From: Brevibacterium zhoupengii
GTDB taxonomy: Bacteria; Actinomycetota; Actinomycetes; Actinomycetales; Brevibacteriaceae
Assembly: GCF_021117425.1 (NCBI RefSeq)
Contig: NZ_CP088298.1
Coordinates: 2,790,001 to 2,854,000 of the forward strand
Length of the DNA: 64,000 nucleotides
Reading direction: 5' to 3'
The translations under genes and the position numbers were made by a program. This document shows, one piece after another, positions 1 to 8,777 of this stretch. Below the pieces are notes generated by a model. The model was not told the origin of the DNA. It did not search any database and worked only from the letters and a program-made list of their open reading frames with translations. Position 1 is the first letter of the stretch. Each line of letters starts with the position of its first letter.

Positions 1-863
1 CGCGCGAGCGCCTGGCTGAAGTCCCCATGGGCAAAATCCGTCGCCTCTGCGACGACATCTTCGAGCTCGCGCCCAGGATGTTTGCCGTGATAATGCGCGA
101 TGGCGGCAAACGTCGGCAGGTAGTGGATGTAAGGAGCTTCATTGCCCTCCGCGAAATCGATCGTGGCGAAATCGAGGACGGCCGAGATGAGGAGGATGCC
201 GTTGAAGGCGATCCCGTGGCGTTTGGCCAGATGTCCGGCCAGGGCCGCGGCACGGGTGGTTCCGTAGGACTCCCCGGCGAGGAACTTCGGTGAGATCCAC
301 CGCTTGTTCCGTGTCAGCCACAGCCGGATCGCCTCGCCGACGACGTCGCGATCCCCAGTGAACCCGTGGAAGTCCTCCGGCTTCTCCCCCTTTGCGGTGC
401 GGGAGTATCCCGTGGTCACCGGGTCGATGAAGACCAGATCGGCGTGAGCCAGAGTCGTCTCAAGATTGTCGACGAGACCGTATGGCGGCGGGGTGCGATC
501 ATTGACGTCGTTGGCCACCACCCGTCGTGGACCGAAGAGACCGATGTGCATCCAGGCCGATGACGATCCCGGGCCTCCGTTGAAGACGAAGACGACCGGA
601 CGCTGAGCATCCTGACCGTCGTCGGTGCCCTCGGTGATGGCGGTGTAGGAGGTGAGGAAGATCTGTGCCTTGGGCTTGAGGCCGGCAAACACGCCGTCCT
701 CGACGATTTCGGAGCCTATGACCATCCGGCCCGCCTGGGCCCGATACCGGAGTAGACCGGCGGGCAGCTGAAGTTCATGGACAGTGGTGACGAAGTCATC
801 GACCGGCTGCGGTGGGTCTGCCGGCTGATTCGTGGGCTGTGACTGAGTCTGCGTATCAGACAT
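1..863 (-). CDS. serine carboxypeptidase-like peptidase, S10 family (partial, C-terminus beyond window)
   Basis: The reading frame starts at ATG 863 and runs off the left edge, so about 287 N-terminal residues are visible. The S10 landmarks are clear: FNGGPGSSS near residue 95, which forms the oxyanion region, and GESYG near residue 197, whose serine is the nucleophile. The Asp and His of the triad should lie in the missing part. No signal peptide is visible; the first 25 residues are Gln/Pro-rich, so a cytoplasmic enzyme is likely. It lies 87 bp downstream of the peptide importer operon on the same strand, which suggests it trims imported peptides from the C-terminus. The family is certain; the substrate is inferred. 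Confidence 0.9.
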   Translation of the reverse strand, partial: MSDTQTQSQPTNQPADPPQPVDDFVTTVHELQLPAGLLRYRAQAGRMVIGSEIVEDGVFAGLKPKAQIFLTSYTAITEGTDDGQDAQRPVVFVFNGGPGSSSAWMHIGLFGPRRVVANDVNDRTPPPYGLVDNLETTLAHADLVFIDPVTTGYSRTAKGEKPEDFHGFTGDRDVVGEAIRLWLTRNKRWISPKFLAGESYGTTRAAALAGHLAKRHGIAFNGILLISAVLDFATIDFAEGNEAPYIHYLPTFAAIAHYHGKHPGRELEDVVAEATDFAHGDFSQALA

Positions 864-950
864 GATGGAGTTGAGGTCCTTCCCTGTGTATGGAAATGGT
901 GGAGAACCGGTGGTCGGTGAGGATGCTGACCGCCGAGGTGCTTGTGTCGG

Positions 951-1766
951 TCAGGAACGCCGACCCGCGTCCCAGCGGGGATCGATGCTCGGGACCGCAG
1001 TGAGCAGGGTCTTCGTGTATTCGTGCTGCGGGTCATCGAAGATCTCGTCTCGTGGCCCTTGCTCGACGATCCTGCCCTTCTGCATCACCGCAACCTTGTG
1101 GGCAATCTGTCGCACGACCGCCAGATCGTGGGCGATGAAGATGTAGGAGATGTCGCGTTCGCGTTGCAGGTCGACCAACAACTCGAGCACCTGCGCCTGA
1201 ACCGACACGTCGAGAGCGGAGACCGCCTCATCGCAGATGACGAGCTTGGGTTCGACGATGAGTGCGCGAGCGATGCCGATGCGCTGGGCCTGCCCTCCGG
1301 AAAACTGGCGCGGATAGCGAGTGGAGTGATCGGGGTTGAGTCCGACTCGATCCATTGCCGCCTTGACCATGCTCCGGTAGCCGCCCGCGGCCGTCCGCTT
1401 CTGATAACGGAGGGGTGCCGACACCACCTCTTCGACCGTGTGACGAGGGTTGAGCGAGGAATAAGGGTCTTGGAATACCACTTGAACCCCGCTGCGAAAG
1501 TCCCGCAAGGACGCACCGGAACGCTGGGTGATGTCCTCACCTTGGAACTCCACCGACCCGGAAGTGGGATCAATGAGGCGTGCGATCATCCGTGCCGTGG
1601 TCGACTTCCCCGAACCGGACTCTCCGACGATACCCAGTGTCTGTCGCCGGTGGACGTCGAAGGAGACTCCTTCGACTGCAGTGAATTTCTCTCTGCGGCC
1701 GGTGCGGAAATCCTTGCTCAGGTCATTGGCTGCCAGCAGCGGCGTGGCGATGTCGCTCATGCTCAT
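951..1766 (-). CDS. peptide ABC transporter ATP-binding protein (OppF/DppF type)
   Basis: This 271-residue ABC ATPase has Walker A GESGSGKST at residues 48-56, signature FSGGQAQR and Walker B LVICDEAVSALD. The family energises import of peptides or nickel by pairing with a second ATPase. The start overlaps the stop of the upstream ATPase gene by four bases (ATGA), so translation is coupled. A second in-frame ATG lies two codons later. It is the last gene of the importer operon. The C-terminal oligopeptide/dipeptide extension common in the family is short, ending soon after the TAVPSIDPRW segment. Substrate is not determined by sequence alone. Confidence 0.93.
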   Translation of the reverse strand: MSMSDIATPLLAANDLSKDFRTGRREKFTAVEGVSFDVHRRQTLGIVGESGSGKSTTARMIARLIDPTSGSVEFQGEDITQRSGASLRDFRSGVQVVFQDPYSSLNPRHTVEEVVSAPLRYQKRTAAGGYRSMVKAAMDRVGLNPDHSTRYPRQFSGGQAQRIGIARALIVEPKLVICDEAVSALDVSVQAQVLELLVDLQRERDISYIFIAHDLAVVRQIAHKVAVMQKGRIVEQGPRDEIFDDPQHEYTKTLLTAVPSIDPRWDAGRRS

Positions 1767-2611
1767 TTGCCCCCTTTCGTGAGAATGGGCTCGGGAAGAT
1801 CAACGATGTCGTCGAGGCGCGGTGTCGCTGCGAGCAGCGCTTTGGTGTAGTCGTTGCCCGGATTCGAGAAGATCTGTTCCGCAGTGCCCTGTTCGACGGT
1901 CCGGCCGAACCGCATCACCGTCACATGGTCGGAGATCTGGCTGACGACGGCCAGGTCATGGGTGATGAACAGCATCGCCGCCTGTGTCATCTCCTGCACC
2001 TCGGCGAGCAGGTCGAGGATCTGGGCTTGGACTGTGACATCGAGGGCCGTGGTCGGTTCATCGGCGATGATGAGGTCGGGTTCGCACACGAGCGCCATCG
2101 CGATCATCACTCTTTGGCGCATACCCCCGGAGAACTGATGGGGGTAGTGTCCGACGCGGCCGGCGGCGTCGGGGATACGAACTCGATCCATCGCCTCGGC
2201 GGCTTTCCTCATCGCCGCTGCCTTCGTGCCTCCCTTATGAGCACGGTAGGCTTCGGCGATCTGGAAGCCGACCGTGTAGTAGGGGTTGAGCGAGGACAGG
2301 GGATCCTGAAATATCATCGCGATCTGGTCGCCGCGGGTACGCCTCATCGAGGCATCGGACCGGTGGAGCAGTTCATCACCGTGGAACCGAGCCGACCCTG
2401 TTGTCGTCGCCTCCTTCGGCAGCAGACCCATGATCGCCAGTGAGGTCATCGACTTACCAGATCCTGATTCGCCGACCAGTCCCATCGTCTGGCCTCGTGA
2501 GATGTCGAACGAGCTTCCGTCGACGACGACGCCGAGCGGAAATTCGATGCGAAGATCCCGCACAGACAGGACCGGAGCCTCACTTGCAGCTCTCGACGGG
2601 TGTGCGCTCAT
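1763..2611 (-). CDS. peptide ABC transporter ATP-binding protein (OppD/DppD type)
   Basis: This 282-residue ATPase has Walker A GESGSGKSM, signature FSGGMRQR and Walker B LIIADEPTTALDVT. It is the second ATPase of the importer. The frame is open further upstream (to about 3031), but that stretch lies inside the permease gene. The start was placed at ATG 2611, which overlaps the permease stop by four bases and begins MSAHPSRAAS, followed by a normal ABC N-terminus. Both neighbours overlap it, so the genes form one translationally coupled unit. Confidence 0.93.
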   Translation of the reverse strand: MSAHPSRAASEAPVLSVRDLRIEFPLGVVVDGSSFDISRGQTMGLVGESGSGKSMTSLAIMGLLPKEATTTGSARFHGDELLHRSDASMRRTRGDQIAMIFQDPLSSLNPYYTVGFQIAEAYRAHKGGTKAAAMRKAAEAMDRVRIPDAAGRVGHYPHQFSGGMRQRVMIAMALVCEPDLIIADEPTTALDVTVQAQILDLLAEVQEMTQAAMLFITHDLAVVSQISDHVTVMRFGRTVEQGTAEQIFSNPGNDYTKALLAATPRLDDIVDLPEPILTKGGK

Positions 2612-3603
2612 GAGGTGCTCACTCTCACTCGGGGGTCGAGCACCCGGTAGAGCAGGTCGACCACAATGTTGGCGATGATCACGGCGAAGGCTGCCACGAG
2701 CGTGACTCCCATGATCACGGGCTGATCGTTGACGGCGATCGCGTCGTAGGCGTACCGGCCGACGCCGTTGAGCCCGAAGACCGTCTCGGTGATGAGGGCT
2801 CCGCCCAGCAGTGTGGCGAAGTCGACGCCCAGGAGTGTGACGATCGGGGTCAGTGACGGACGCAGTCCGTGCCGGATGAGGACGGCGCTGCGTCCCAGGC
2901 CTTTGGCACGGGCAGTGCGCATGAAGTTCTCTCCCATGGTGTCGATGACATTGGTCCGGGTCAGCCGCGCGTACATCGACGCGTACATGAGCGCAAGCAC
3001 CATCCACGGCATGAGGTAGGCCTGGAACCACTGCACTGGGCTGTCAGTGAACGGAACCACCGTCGGGAACGGGAGCCATTGGAGCTGCACGACGAGGAGG
3101 TATTGCAGGACCAACGCCACGAAGTAGTTCGGCAGGGAGATACCGGCCAGGGCGAACATCATCGCTCCCTTATCCCACCATGTGCCTTCCTTCACAGCGC
3201 TGATCACGCCTGCGGCCACACCGGAGAGCAGCCACAGGACCGCAGCACCGACGGCGATAGTCACCGAGACGGGCAGACGATCGACGATCCCCTGCAGGAC
3301 ATCCTGGTTGGTCTGGAACGAGTACCCGATGCACGGGGCGTTGCAGTGGACCACCGAGGCACCCGAACCGTAGTCGCGACCAACAAAGATCGCGGCGAGG
3401 AACGTGAAGAACTGAGTGAAGAATGGTTCGTTGAGTCCCAGCTGGTCCCGGATCGCCTCGATCCTCTCCGGGGTGCAGGTCTGGCCGCAGATGCTGGCGG
3501 CCGGATCCGGTGAGAGTTGGAAGAAGATGACGAAGGTGAAGAACACGACGAGCAGCATGATGATCAGCGCCGCGAACAGTCGTTTGACGAGATAGATGGC
3601 CAT
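2608..3603 (-). CDS. peptide ABC transporter permease (DppB/OppB type)
   Basis: This 331-residue inner-membrane permease has an N-terminal TM segment (residues about 9-31), a periplasmic-type loop with four Cys, and five further TM segments. The permease (EAA-type) motif is in the region around ARAKGLGRSAVLIRHGLRPS. Length and layout are typical of DppB. Its start overlaps the preceding permease stop by one base (TGATG). In most dpp/opp operons the B permease precedes the C permease; here the order is reversed. The loop cysteines (SICGQTC and HCNAPC) are unusual and could form disulfides outside the membrane. Confidence 0.92.
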   Translation of the reverse strand: MAIYLVKRLFAALIIMLLVVFFTFVIFFQLSPDPAASICGQTCTPERIEAIRDQLGLNEPFFTQFFTFLAAIFVGRDYGSGASVVHCNAPCIGYSFQTNQDVLQGIVDRLPVSVTIAVGAAVLWLLSGVAAGVISAVKEGTWWDKGAMMFALAGISLPNYFVALVLQYLLVVQLQWLPFPTVVPFTDSPVQWFQAYLMPWMVLALMYASMYARLTRTNVIDTMGENFMRTARAKGLGRSAVLIRHGLRPSLTPIVTLLGVDFATLLGGALITETVFGLNGVGRYAYDAIAVNDQPVIMGVTLVAAFAVIIANIVVDLLYRVLDPRVRVSTS

Positions 3604-4547
3604 CAGAGTCCTCCCGCCCAGATCTTCTGGAGGTTGTCACCGAGCACGGTGAATGACAGCACTGTGAGGAACAGGAACATACCCGGTATGGCGAAGAACA
3701 TCGGATCGCTGGAGTACCAGGTCACCGCCGAGGCGATCATCTGCCCCCATGAGGGATCGGGTGGAGTGATGCCCACTCCGAGGAAGGACAGTCCAGCCTC
3801 AGTGGCGATGAACGTCGGCACAGCCAGCGTGGCCATGACGACGATGGTTCCCGAAAGGTTGGGCAGCACTTCCCGAAATACCAGCGGGACCCAGCCTGCA
3901 CCCGATGTTCGGGCCGCCTCGACGAATTCACGATTCTTCAGTGACAGAGTCTGGCCGCGGATCACGCGGGCCGTGGCCGGCCAGGAGAAGAGGCTGAGCA
4001 CGAGGACGAGCAGCAGCGGACGGTTCCCCTGTGGCAGGGCCGAGAGGATCGCGATCATGAAGATCAGTGCCGGGAACGCCATGAGAAAGTCCATCACCCG
4101 GGAGATCACGGCATCGACGAACCCTCCGAGGAAACCGGCGATCACGCCCATGACCACGCCGATGACCATGGTGATCGCGGTTGCGCCGATGCCGATGAGC
4201 ATAGAGACACGCGCGCCGTAGGCGATCCGAGCGAAGATGTCCCGGCCGTTCTGGGGCTCGACTCCCATCCAATGCTCGGCACTGATGCCACCGAACGAGC
4301 CGTGCGGCAACCCACCCAGTGCCGGGTCCACGGCTCCTTCGTCGAATTCGTAGGGGCTGTAGCCGGAGAGCTGAGTAATAAGGGGAGCGAAGATCGCGAG
4401 GATGACGATGAAAACGAGGAACCCTGTGGACAGAATCACTGTCGGTTTGCGCAGGATCCTCTTCAGGGTTCCCAGCCCGGGGGAAAAGTCCTCCCCCGGG
4501 CCAGGCCGACCGAATTCTTCGACCTGATTCGAAAGCGAAGCAGTCAC
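3603..4547 (-). CDS. peptide ABC transporter permease (DppC/OppC type)
   Basis: This 314-residue permease has an N-terminal OppC-like segment with one TM helix (about residues 32-54), a periplasmic stretch, and the transmembrane core with the EAA-type loop near EFVEAARTSGAGW. The frame is open upstream to 4742, but that part lies within the binding-protein gene. The GTG at 4547, eight bases after the binding-protein stop, gives the sensible start. A perfect 10-bp inverted repeat (4475-4501) falls in codons 16-24. The protein pairs with the DppB-type permease downstream. Confidence 0.9.
   Translation of the reverse strand: MTASLSNQVEEFGRPGPGEDFSPGLGTLKRILRKPTVILSTGFLVFIVILAIFAPLITQLSGYSPYEFDEGAVDPALGGLPHGSFGGISAEHWMGVEPQNGRDIFARIAYGARVSMLIGIGATAITMVIGVVMGVIAGFLGGFVDAVISRVMDFLMAFPALIFMIAILSALPQGNRPLLLVLVLSLFSWPATARVIRGQTLSLKNREFVEAARTSGAGWVPLVFREVLPNLSGTIVVMATLAVPTFIATEAGLSFLGVGITPPDPSWGQMIASAVTWYSSDPMFFAIPGMFLFLTVLSFTVLGDNLQKIWAGGL
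4475..4501 (-). repeat. strong GC-rich hairpin near the 5' end of the DppC-type gene
   Basis: A perfect inverted repeat with 10-bp arms GCCCGGGGGA and TCCCCCGGGC and a 7-base loop sits about 50-75 bases into the permease coding region, just after the binding-protein gene. No T-run follows, so it is not a normal terminator. Stem-loops after the binding-protein gene are known in importer operons, where they stabilise the upstream message. That role here is inferred. Confidence 0.6.
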
Positions 4548-4554
4548 GAGTGAA

Positions 4555-6300
4555 CTATCCTTCCGGCTTGAGTAGCCCCAGCTGCGAATAGTCGATGTAT
4601 CCGGTCTTGGACGGATTGGCGAACGCTCCGCCGACGTTCGAGCCGACGAGCTGGAGAGGGCGCGGGCGGACCAGGGGCACGACGGGAGCGAGCTCGAGGA
4701 CCTTTTCGTTAATCTCGGCATAGGCCGCTGTCTTGTCGTCAAGATCGGGCATGACTGCCGCCTCGGCGAGGGCCTTGTTCAGTTTCGGATCATCGATCTG
4801 GGACTGATTGAGGTTGCCGGTCTTCGTGATTCGCTCACCGTCGAACAGGGGTCCCAACAGCGGTTCACCTGAGAACCAGCCGTTGGAGCACCAGCCGGTA
4901 ATCGCGAGCTCGTTCTGCTGGCTCGGTGTAGCTAGGACCTCGTAGAACTTCGCCTGGTCGATGACGTTGAGTTTGACCTCGATGCCGACCTTCTTCAGTG
5001 ACTGTTGCACCGCCTCGGCCTGCGCCTGCCACATCGGCAGTGCACGTACGTCCATGGTCAGTTTGAGGTTCTCCGCTCCCGCTTCCTTGAGCATGGCCTT
5101 CGCCTTCTCTGGATCGCCCGTGTTTCCCTCGGTGGAGTAGGGATCGGTGTCGTCGTACTGCGGAACGCTGGGCAGTAGCAGGTTCGGTGCGACATCGGCC
5201 AGCTGTGGGCCGCCGCTGGCGTTGACCACGCTCGACTTATCCACAGCCCAGTTGATGGCTTGTCGGACCTTCTTGTCTCCAAGCGGCTTCTTGGAGTTGT
5301 TCATAACCATGAAGTAGTTGCAGGATGGAAGGCTTTGAACCGTGCGCTCCCCAAGTTTGGGATCCTGCGTGATTTTGGCAAGATTGGCCGCCACTACTGG
5401 GTTGGTCGATGCCGAGACCGCATTCGCATCCTCACCCTGTCCGGACATCATCCGCTGATCGATCGTGTTCTGATCGAGACTGACCGTGAATTTGAATCCA
5501 TCTGGGTAGGCCGGACGAATGTCGTCGGTGTCTTTATTCCAGTTCTCGTTTCGCACGAGGGTCAACGACTCGCCCCGCTTGTATTCCTCGACCTTGTACG
5601 GGCCTGAGGAAATCGGATCCTTCTGGATCTGATCGACCTTCTTCACTTCGTCTTTGGGAAACGGTGTTGCTGGGGCCGTGGCGACCACGTTCGGGAAGTC
5701 CGCCATCGGTTCATTCGTCTCGATTGTGATCGTCCGATCGTCGACGACTTTGATCGAATCGAGGCCTTCAGGATCCTCGAAGGCACCCTCGTAGTCCTTG
5801 GCACCCTTGACGTAGTTCTGAAGGTAGTCGAGGCCGATGGCCAGCGACGGGTCGAAGGCATGCTCGAAACCGAATTTCACGTCCTCAGCGGTGATCGGCG
5901 ATCCGTCCTCGAACGTGATTCCTTCTTTGAGTTTGAAGGTCCACTCAGTGGCATCCTCGTTTGAGCTGCCCGTATCTTCGGCCAGATCGCCGACGAGTTC
6001 GAGTTCTCCGGACTCTCGGTTGTATTTGTATTGAGTGAGGTTACGGTAGAGAAGGTTGTAGAGGTTGAGGACATTGCCGTCGCTGCCCATAGCGGGATCG
6101 AGATGAGAGAAATCGACTCCGCCCAACACTTCGACGACGCCACCCTTCTGCGGATCACCGGTGTACGAGGCGAAGCCCGTCTTGTCGTCAACGACAGATT
6201 GAGATTCCCCGCCCTTTTCTGAGCCACCGCTTCCACAGGCACTCACCAACATCGTGGCGGCAGCGGCGATCGCAACCATCGACATAGCTCGCTTGTTCAT
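4555..6300 (-). CDS. peptide ABC transporter substrate-binding lipoprotein (family 5)
   Basis: This 581-residue extracellular binding protein begins with a lipoprotein signal: basic MNKR, a hydrophobic stretch and the lipobox VSAC, with Cys at residue 22. A Gly/Ser/Glu linker follows, then the SBP family 5 fold (SBP_bac_5), with typical segments such as LKEGITFEDGSPITAEDVKF. The family binds oligopeptides, dipeptides, nickel or other small ligands. It is the first gene of the importer operon, transcribed divergently from the RpiR-type regulator. RBS-like AAGGAGAC precedes the ATG. Confidence 0.93.
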   Translation of the reverse strand: MNKRAMSMVAIAAAATMLVSACGSGGSEKGGESQSVVDDKTGFASYTGDPQKGGVVEVLGGVDFSHLDPAMGSDGNVLNLYNLLYRNLTQYKYNRESGELELVGDLAEDTGSSNEDATEWTFKLKEGITFEDGSPITAEDVKFGFEHAFDPSLAIGLDYLQNYVKGAKDYEGAFEDPEGLDSIKVVDDRTITIETNEPMADFPNVVATAPATPFPKDEVKKVDQIQKDPISSGPYKVEEYKRGESLTLVRNENWNKDTDDIRPAYPDGFKFTVSLDQNTIDQRMMSGQGEDANAVSASTNPVVAANLAKITQDPKLGERTVQSLPSCNYFMVMNNSKKPLGDKKVRQAINWAVDKSSVVNASGGPQLADVAPNLLLPSVPQYDDTDPYSTEGNTGDPEKAKAMLKEAGAENLKLTMDVRALPMWQAQAEAVQQSLKKVGIEVKLNVIDQAKFYEVLATPSQQNELAITGWCSNGWFSGEPLLGPLFDGERITKTGNLNQSQIDDPKLNKALAEAAVMPDLDDKTAAYAEINEKVLELAPVVPLVRPRPLQLVGSNVGGAFANPSKTGYIDYSQLGLLKPEG

Positions 6301-6378
6301 GAAAAGTCTCCTTCGACTGTTCCGTCATGATGCGTGGTTCAGAGTCCGCGAGTGACCGCACCCCAACTTCTGCAGTGT

Positions 6379-6510
6379 CTATTGCATGCTCTATTTCCGT
6401 CAACGCCCGTGTTATTCAGCGCTCAAGACCAAGAATCAAGCTCCAGACGGTACATAAGTGACCTCAACCACATCTCGTATACAATCAGATCGCAACGTTC
6501 ATTGCAATAG
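6379..6510. promoter_or_regulatory. candidate operator pair between importer and RpiR-type regulator
   Basis: The 220-bp divergent intergenic region contains CTATTGCA at 6379-6386 and its exact reverse complement TGCAATAG at 6503-6510. The second copy also contains the palindrome ATTGCAAT (6501-6508) and overlaps the regulator's RBS. An element repeated in inverted orientation next to both genes is what a shared repressor site would look like. The regulator is the obvious candidate ligand. This is inference from pattern only. Confidence 0.35.
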
Positions 6511-6520
6511 GAGATTCATA

Positions 6521-7369
6521 GTGGGAATCATCGCGACATGGCTGGAGCACCTCATGTCTCAGCGCAAGCTGTCTCCGGGGACAACGACAGTACTCAAGGC
6601 GATTGCCGCCGATCCCGAAAGAGCTTCGTACTGCAGTGCGGCAGCACTCGCCGAGGCGGCTGGGGTCAACGTCGCGACAGTTGTCCGAGCAGCGCAGGCC
6701 ATCGATTTCACAGGCTGGTCGGAGTTGTCGACAGAGATTCGGAATCGATTTCTCTCTTCATTGGATGCTGACAAACATTTTGTTCGCAACTCGACCATTG
6801 GCACGGGTCAGGCTGTGAAATCGATTCGTAAAGATCTCGAGCTCCTCGGTCTTCTTTCAGAGTCACTCTCCGACGCATCAATCAGAACTATTGCCGAAAT
6901 GATCACTTCGTCGCAATCGACCAAGGTCCTTGCCACTGGCGCATACGTGGCACCGGGCGCAGTTTTGGCTCACAATGCACAAGGCCTGGGCTATAACGTG
7001 TCACTCAGTGATGGTTCGACAACAAGCATGATCAACGACGTTCGCTTGCTGCAGCCGGGCGACTGCCTGCTGACCTTTTCCATCTGGAAAACCAGCTCAA
7101 GCATCGTTCCACTGTGTGAACTAGCCAAAGAACGAGGTGTGCGGCTGATAGTCATTGCCGACCAGCATTCGCTACTGGCCGAACTCGCCGATCAACTCGT
7201 CCTTGTACCTTCTGAAGGCGTCGGCCCGATGGCCTCAGTGACCTGCGCGGTCAGTGTCGCCCAGAGCATCGTGGGTGCGATTGCGAACGTCGACACACAG
7301 CATTCTGCCGCGATGCTCGAGGAACTGCAGACCATGTGGTCTCGCACCCAGGCAGTGATCAGTGACTGA
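6521..7369 (+). CDS. MurR/RpiR family transcriptional regulator (HTH + SIS domain)
   Basis: This 282-residue protein has an N-terminal HTH_6 helix-turn-helix region, with CSAAALAEAAGVNVATVVRA about 40-60 residues in, and a C-terminal SIS domain that in this family binds phosphosugars or their acids. The frame is open from 6458, but GTG 6521 has an AGGAG seven bases upstream (6509-6513) and is preferred. It is divergent from the peptide importer operon and probably controls it. RpiR regulators of sugar or muropeptide genes are common, so imported ligands might be cell-wall peptides; that is inference. Confidence 0.85.
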   Translation: MGIIATWLEHLMSQRKLSPGTTTVLKAIAADPERASYCSAAALAEAAGVNVATVVRAAQAIDFTGWSELSTEIRNRFLSSLDADKHFVRNSTIGTGQAVKSIRKDLELLGLLSESLSDASIRTIAEMITSSQSTKVLATGAYVAPGAVLAHNAQGLGYNVSLSDGSTTSMINDVRLLQPGDCLLTFSIWKTSSSIVPLCELAKERGVRLIVIADQHSLLAELADQLVLVPSEGVGPMASVTCAVSVAQSIVGAIANVDTQHSAAMLEELQTMWSRTQAVISD

Positions 7370-7473
7370 CGTGTTGAGAGCCTCGCAATACGGTTGATCA
7401 GTTCGAGTACTCTGTGCGTCTTGCCACATGAGTCACAACAACCACTGCTCGCCCTATCCATGTGGCTGACGAT

Positions 7474-7752
7474 TCAGTCGGCCTGTTTCGGCGCACTATC
7501 GTCGCGCATGCTCGCTTCGGCATTCCAATATTGACTAACCTTGAAGCAACCGACAACCAAACTTTTCATATTTTCGGCTATGCGGTTGATTTTGAAAGCC
7601 CGTCCTTCACTTCGCTCTCTGTTCGCCCAGAAAGCGAAATCCTTCGGCATGTATTCCCGATTTTTCGTGCAGTGTGCAACTGCGAAGATATATGAGCCAG
7701 CCATATGACCGACGATCCCGTTACCACCTGAACTTGAGATCACTACTTCCAT
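7474..7752 (-). CDS. small hypothetical protein, AT-richer than neighbours (uncertain)
   Basis: A 92-residue frame starts at ATG 7752, five bases after the lipase stop on the same strand. No good RBS is seen. Composition is protein-like, not biased as in shadow frames: it has Cys, Trp, Phe and balanced charged residues, for example FAFWANRERSEGRAFKINR. No TM helix or known motif was recognised. GC content is well below that of the backbone, which fits foreign or mobile DNA. It could be a real accessory gene or a fragment of a repeated element. The remaining intergenic sequence to 7369 shows nothing else. Confidence 0.35.
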   Translation of the reverse strand: MEVVISSSGGNGIVGHMAGSYIFAVAHCTKNREYMPKDFAFWANRERSEGRAFKINRIAENMKSLVVGCFKVSQYWNAEASMRDDSAPKQAD

Positions 7753-7757
7753 CTCAA

Positions 7758-8678
7758 CTACGATCCAACAAACTCCCGGATCGCCGGCAACTCACGTCGT
7801 GATTGAGACAGACCCATACGGTGCGCTGCCGCGAGACGGGAGAGATCGCGAGTGCCGTTGTCGACAGGCATGCGCTCCGGGGCGAACACGTGCGCCTTAC
7901 CTTCAGCTTCGAGAGCGAAGATGCGTTCACGTGTCTCGTTGTACCGCACCCACCGAGTCAACAGCGCATCACCCAGTGCCGGGTACCGGCGGAAGAGGCT
8001 GCGATAGAACGCGGGGAACCGTTGCGGCACCTTCTTATACGAGCGCTCCTGAGTGAGGACAATAACAAACTTCTCAAACCCCTCGCGCTGAGCCTGACTC
8101 AGGGGTACTCCCCCGTCCTCGCCCATTGCCCCGTCGACGTACGCATGCCCGTCCAGGTGAACGGTCGGCATGAGCCCAGGCATTGTCGAGGACGCGCGGA
8201 CACGGACCATGAGGTCATCGATTTCGGGGGTGTCCTTTTGGGACCACACGACGTCTTCACCTGATTCTGCGTCGAATGCAGTGATGCGCATATCGCCAGT
8301 ACTCGACTGGAAGGATTCCCAGTCGAAGGGAAGCGCCATGCCGGGCGCGCCTGCCTGCTGATAGATGTACTCCGCATTGAACATCCCCTGCCCGCGGGCG
8401 AAGTAGCGCAGACCACCGAACTGCTCATCCGCGGCGAAATCAACGAACGACCGGCGGGCCCGACGTGCATCGCCCGACAAATAGTTCACCGCATTCGACG
8501 CACCGGCGCTGATGCCCGCAACCCAGTCGAAATCCAGCCCGGCTCCGAGCAATGTCACAACCATCCCACTCGTCAGTGACGCTCGCATGCCACCGCCTTC
8601 GAAGATGAGTGCGGTGTCGCTGATCCTTCTCGTATCTGCCTTTGCCGTCGCCTGGTGTGTGTCCGTCATGTCCGCCAT
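7758..8678 (-). CDS. patatin-like phospholipase family protein
   Basis: This 306-residue protein has the patatin oxyanion motif GGGMR (residues 28-32), the nucleophile elbow GISAG with Ser57, and the catalytic Asp motif DGA (around YVDGAMGEDGG). The family hydrolyses acyl ester bonds of lipids through a Ser-Asp dyad. Length fits the YjjU/RssA-like bacterial group, with a C-terminal extension. ATG 8678 is used; ATG 8669 is also possible. No signal peptide is visible, so it probably acts in the cytoplasm or at the inner membrane face. Confidence 0.9.
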   Translation of the reverse strand: MADMTDTHQATAKADTRRISDTALIFEGGGMRASLTSGMVVTLLGAGLDFDWVAGISAGASNAVNYLSGDARRARRSFVDFAADEQFGGLRYFARGQGMFNAEYIYQQAGAPGMALPFDWESFQSSTGDMRITAFDAESGEDVVWSQKDTPEIDDLMVRVRASSTMPGLMPTVHLDGHAYVDGAMGEDGGVPLSQAQREGFEKFVIVLTQERSYKKVPQRFPAFYRSLFRRYPALGDALLTRWVRYNETRERIFALEAEGKAHVFAPERMPVDNGTRDLSRLAAAHRMGLSQSRRELPAIREFVGS

Positions 8679-8777
8679 CTTAACGAGGCAGGGCCGGGGA
8701 GCAGACTACCGCCAGAATCCTTCACTGTCTCGTCACCGGGCCGCTCGTTCCGTCTTCACACTCTGCACTCAGTCCAG

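Noticed and set aside
942..1850. 302-codon + strand frame
   Set aside because: It lies antisense to the ABC ATPase genes and has shadow-frame composition.
2612..3031. N-terminal extension of the DppD-type ATPase
   Set aside because: The extension is inside the DppB gene in another frame and lacks ABC features; ATG 2611 with ATGA overlap is the sensible start.
7462..7695. 77-codon + strand frame
   Set aside because: It overlaps the more protein-like minus-strand frame and has no RBS or known motif.
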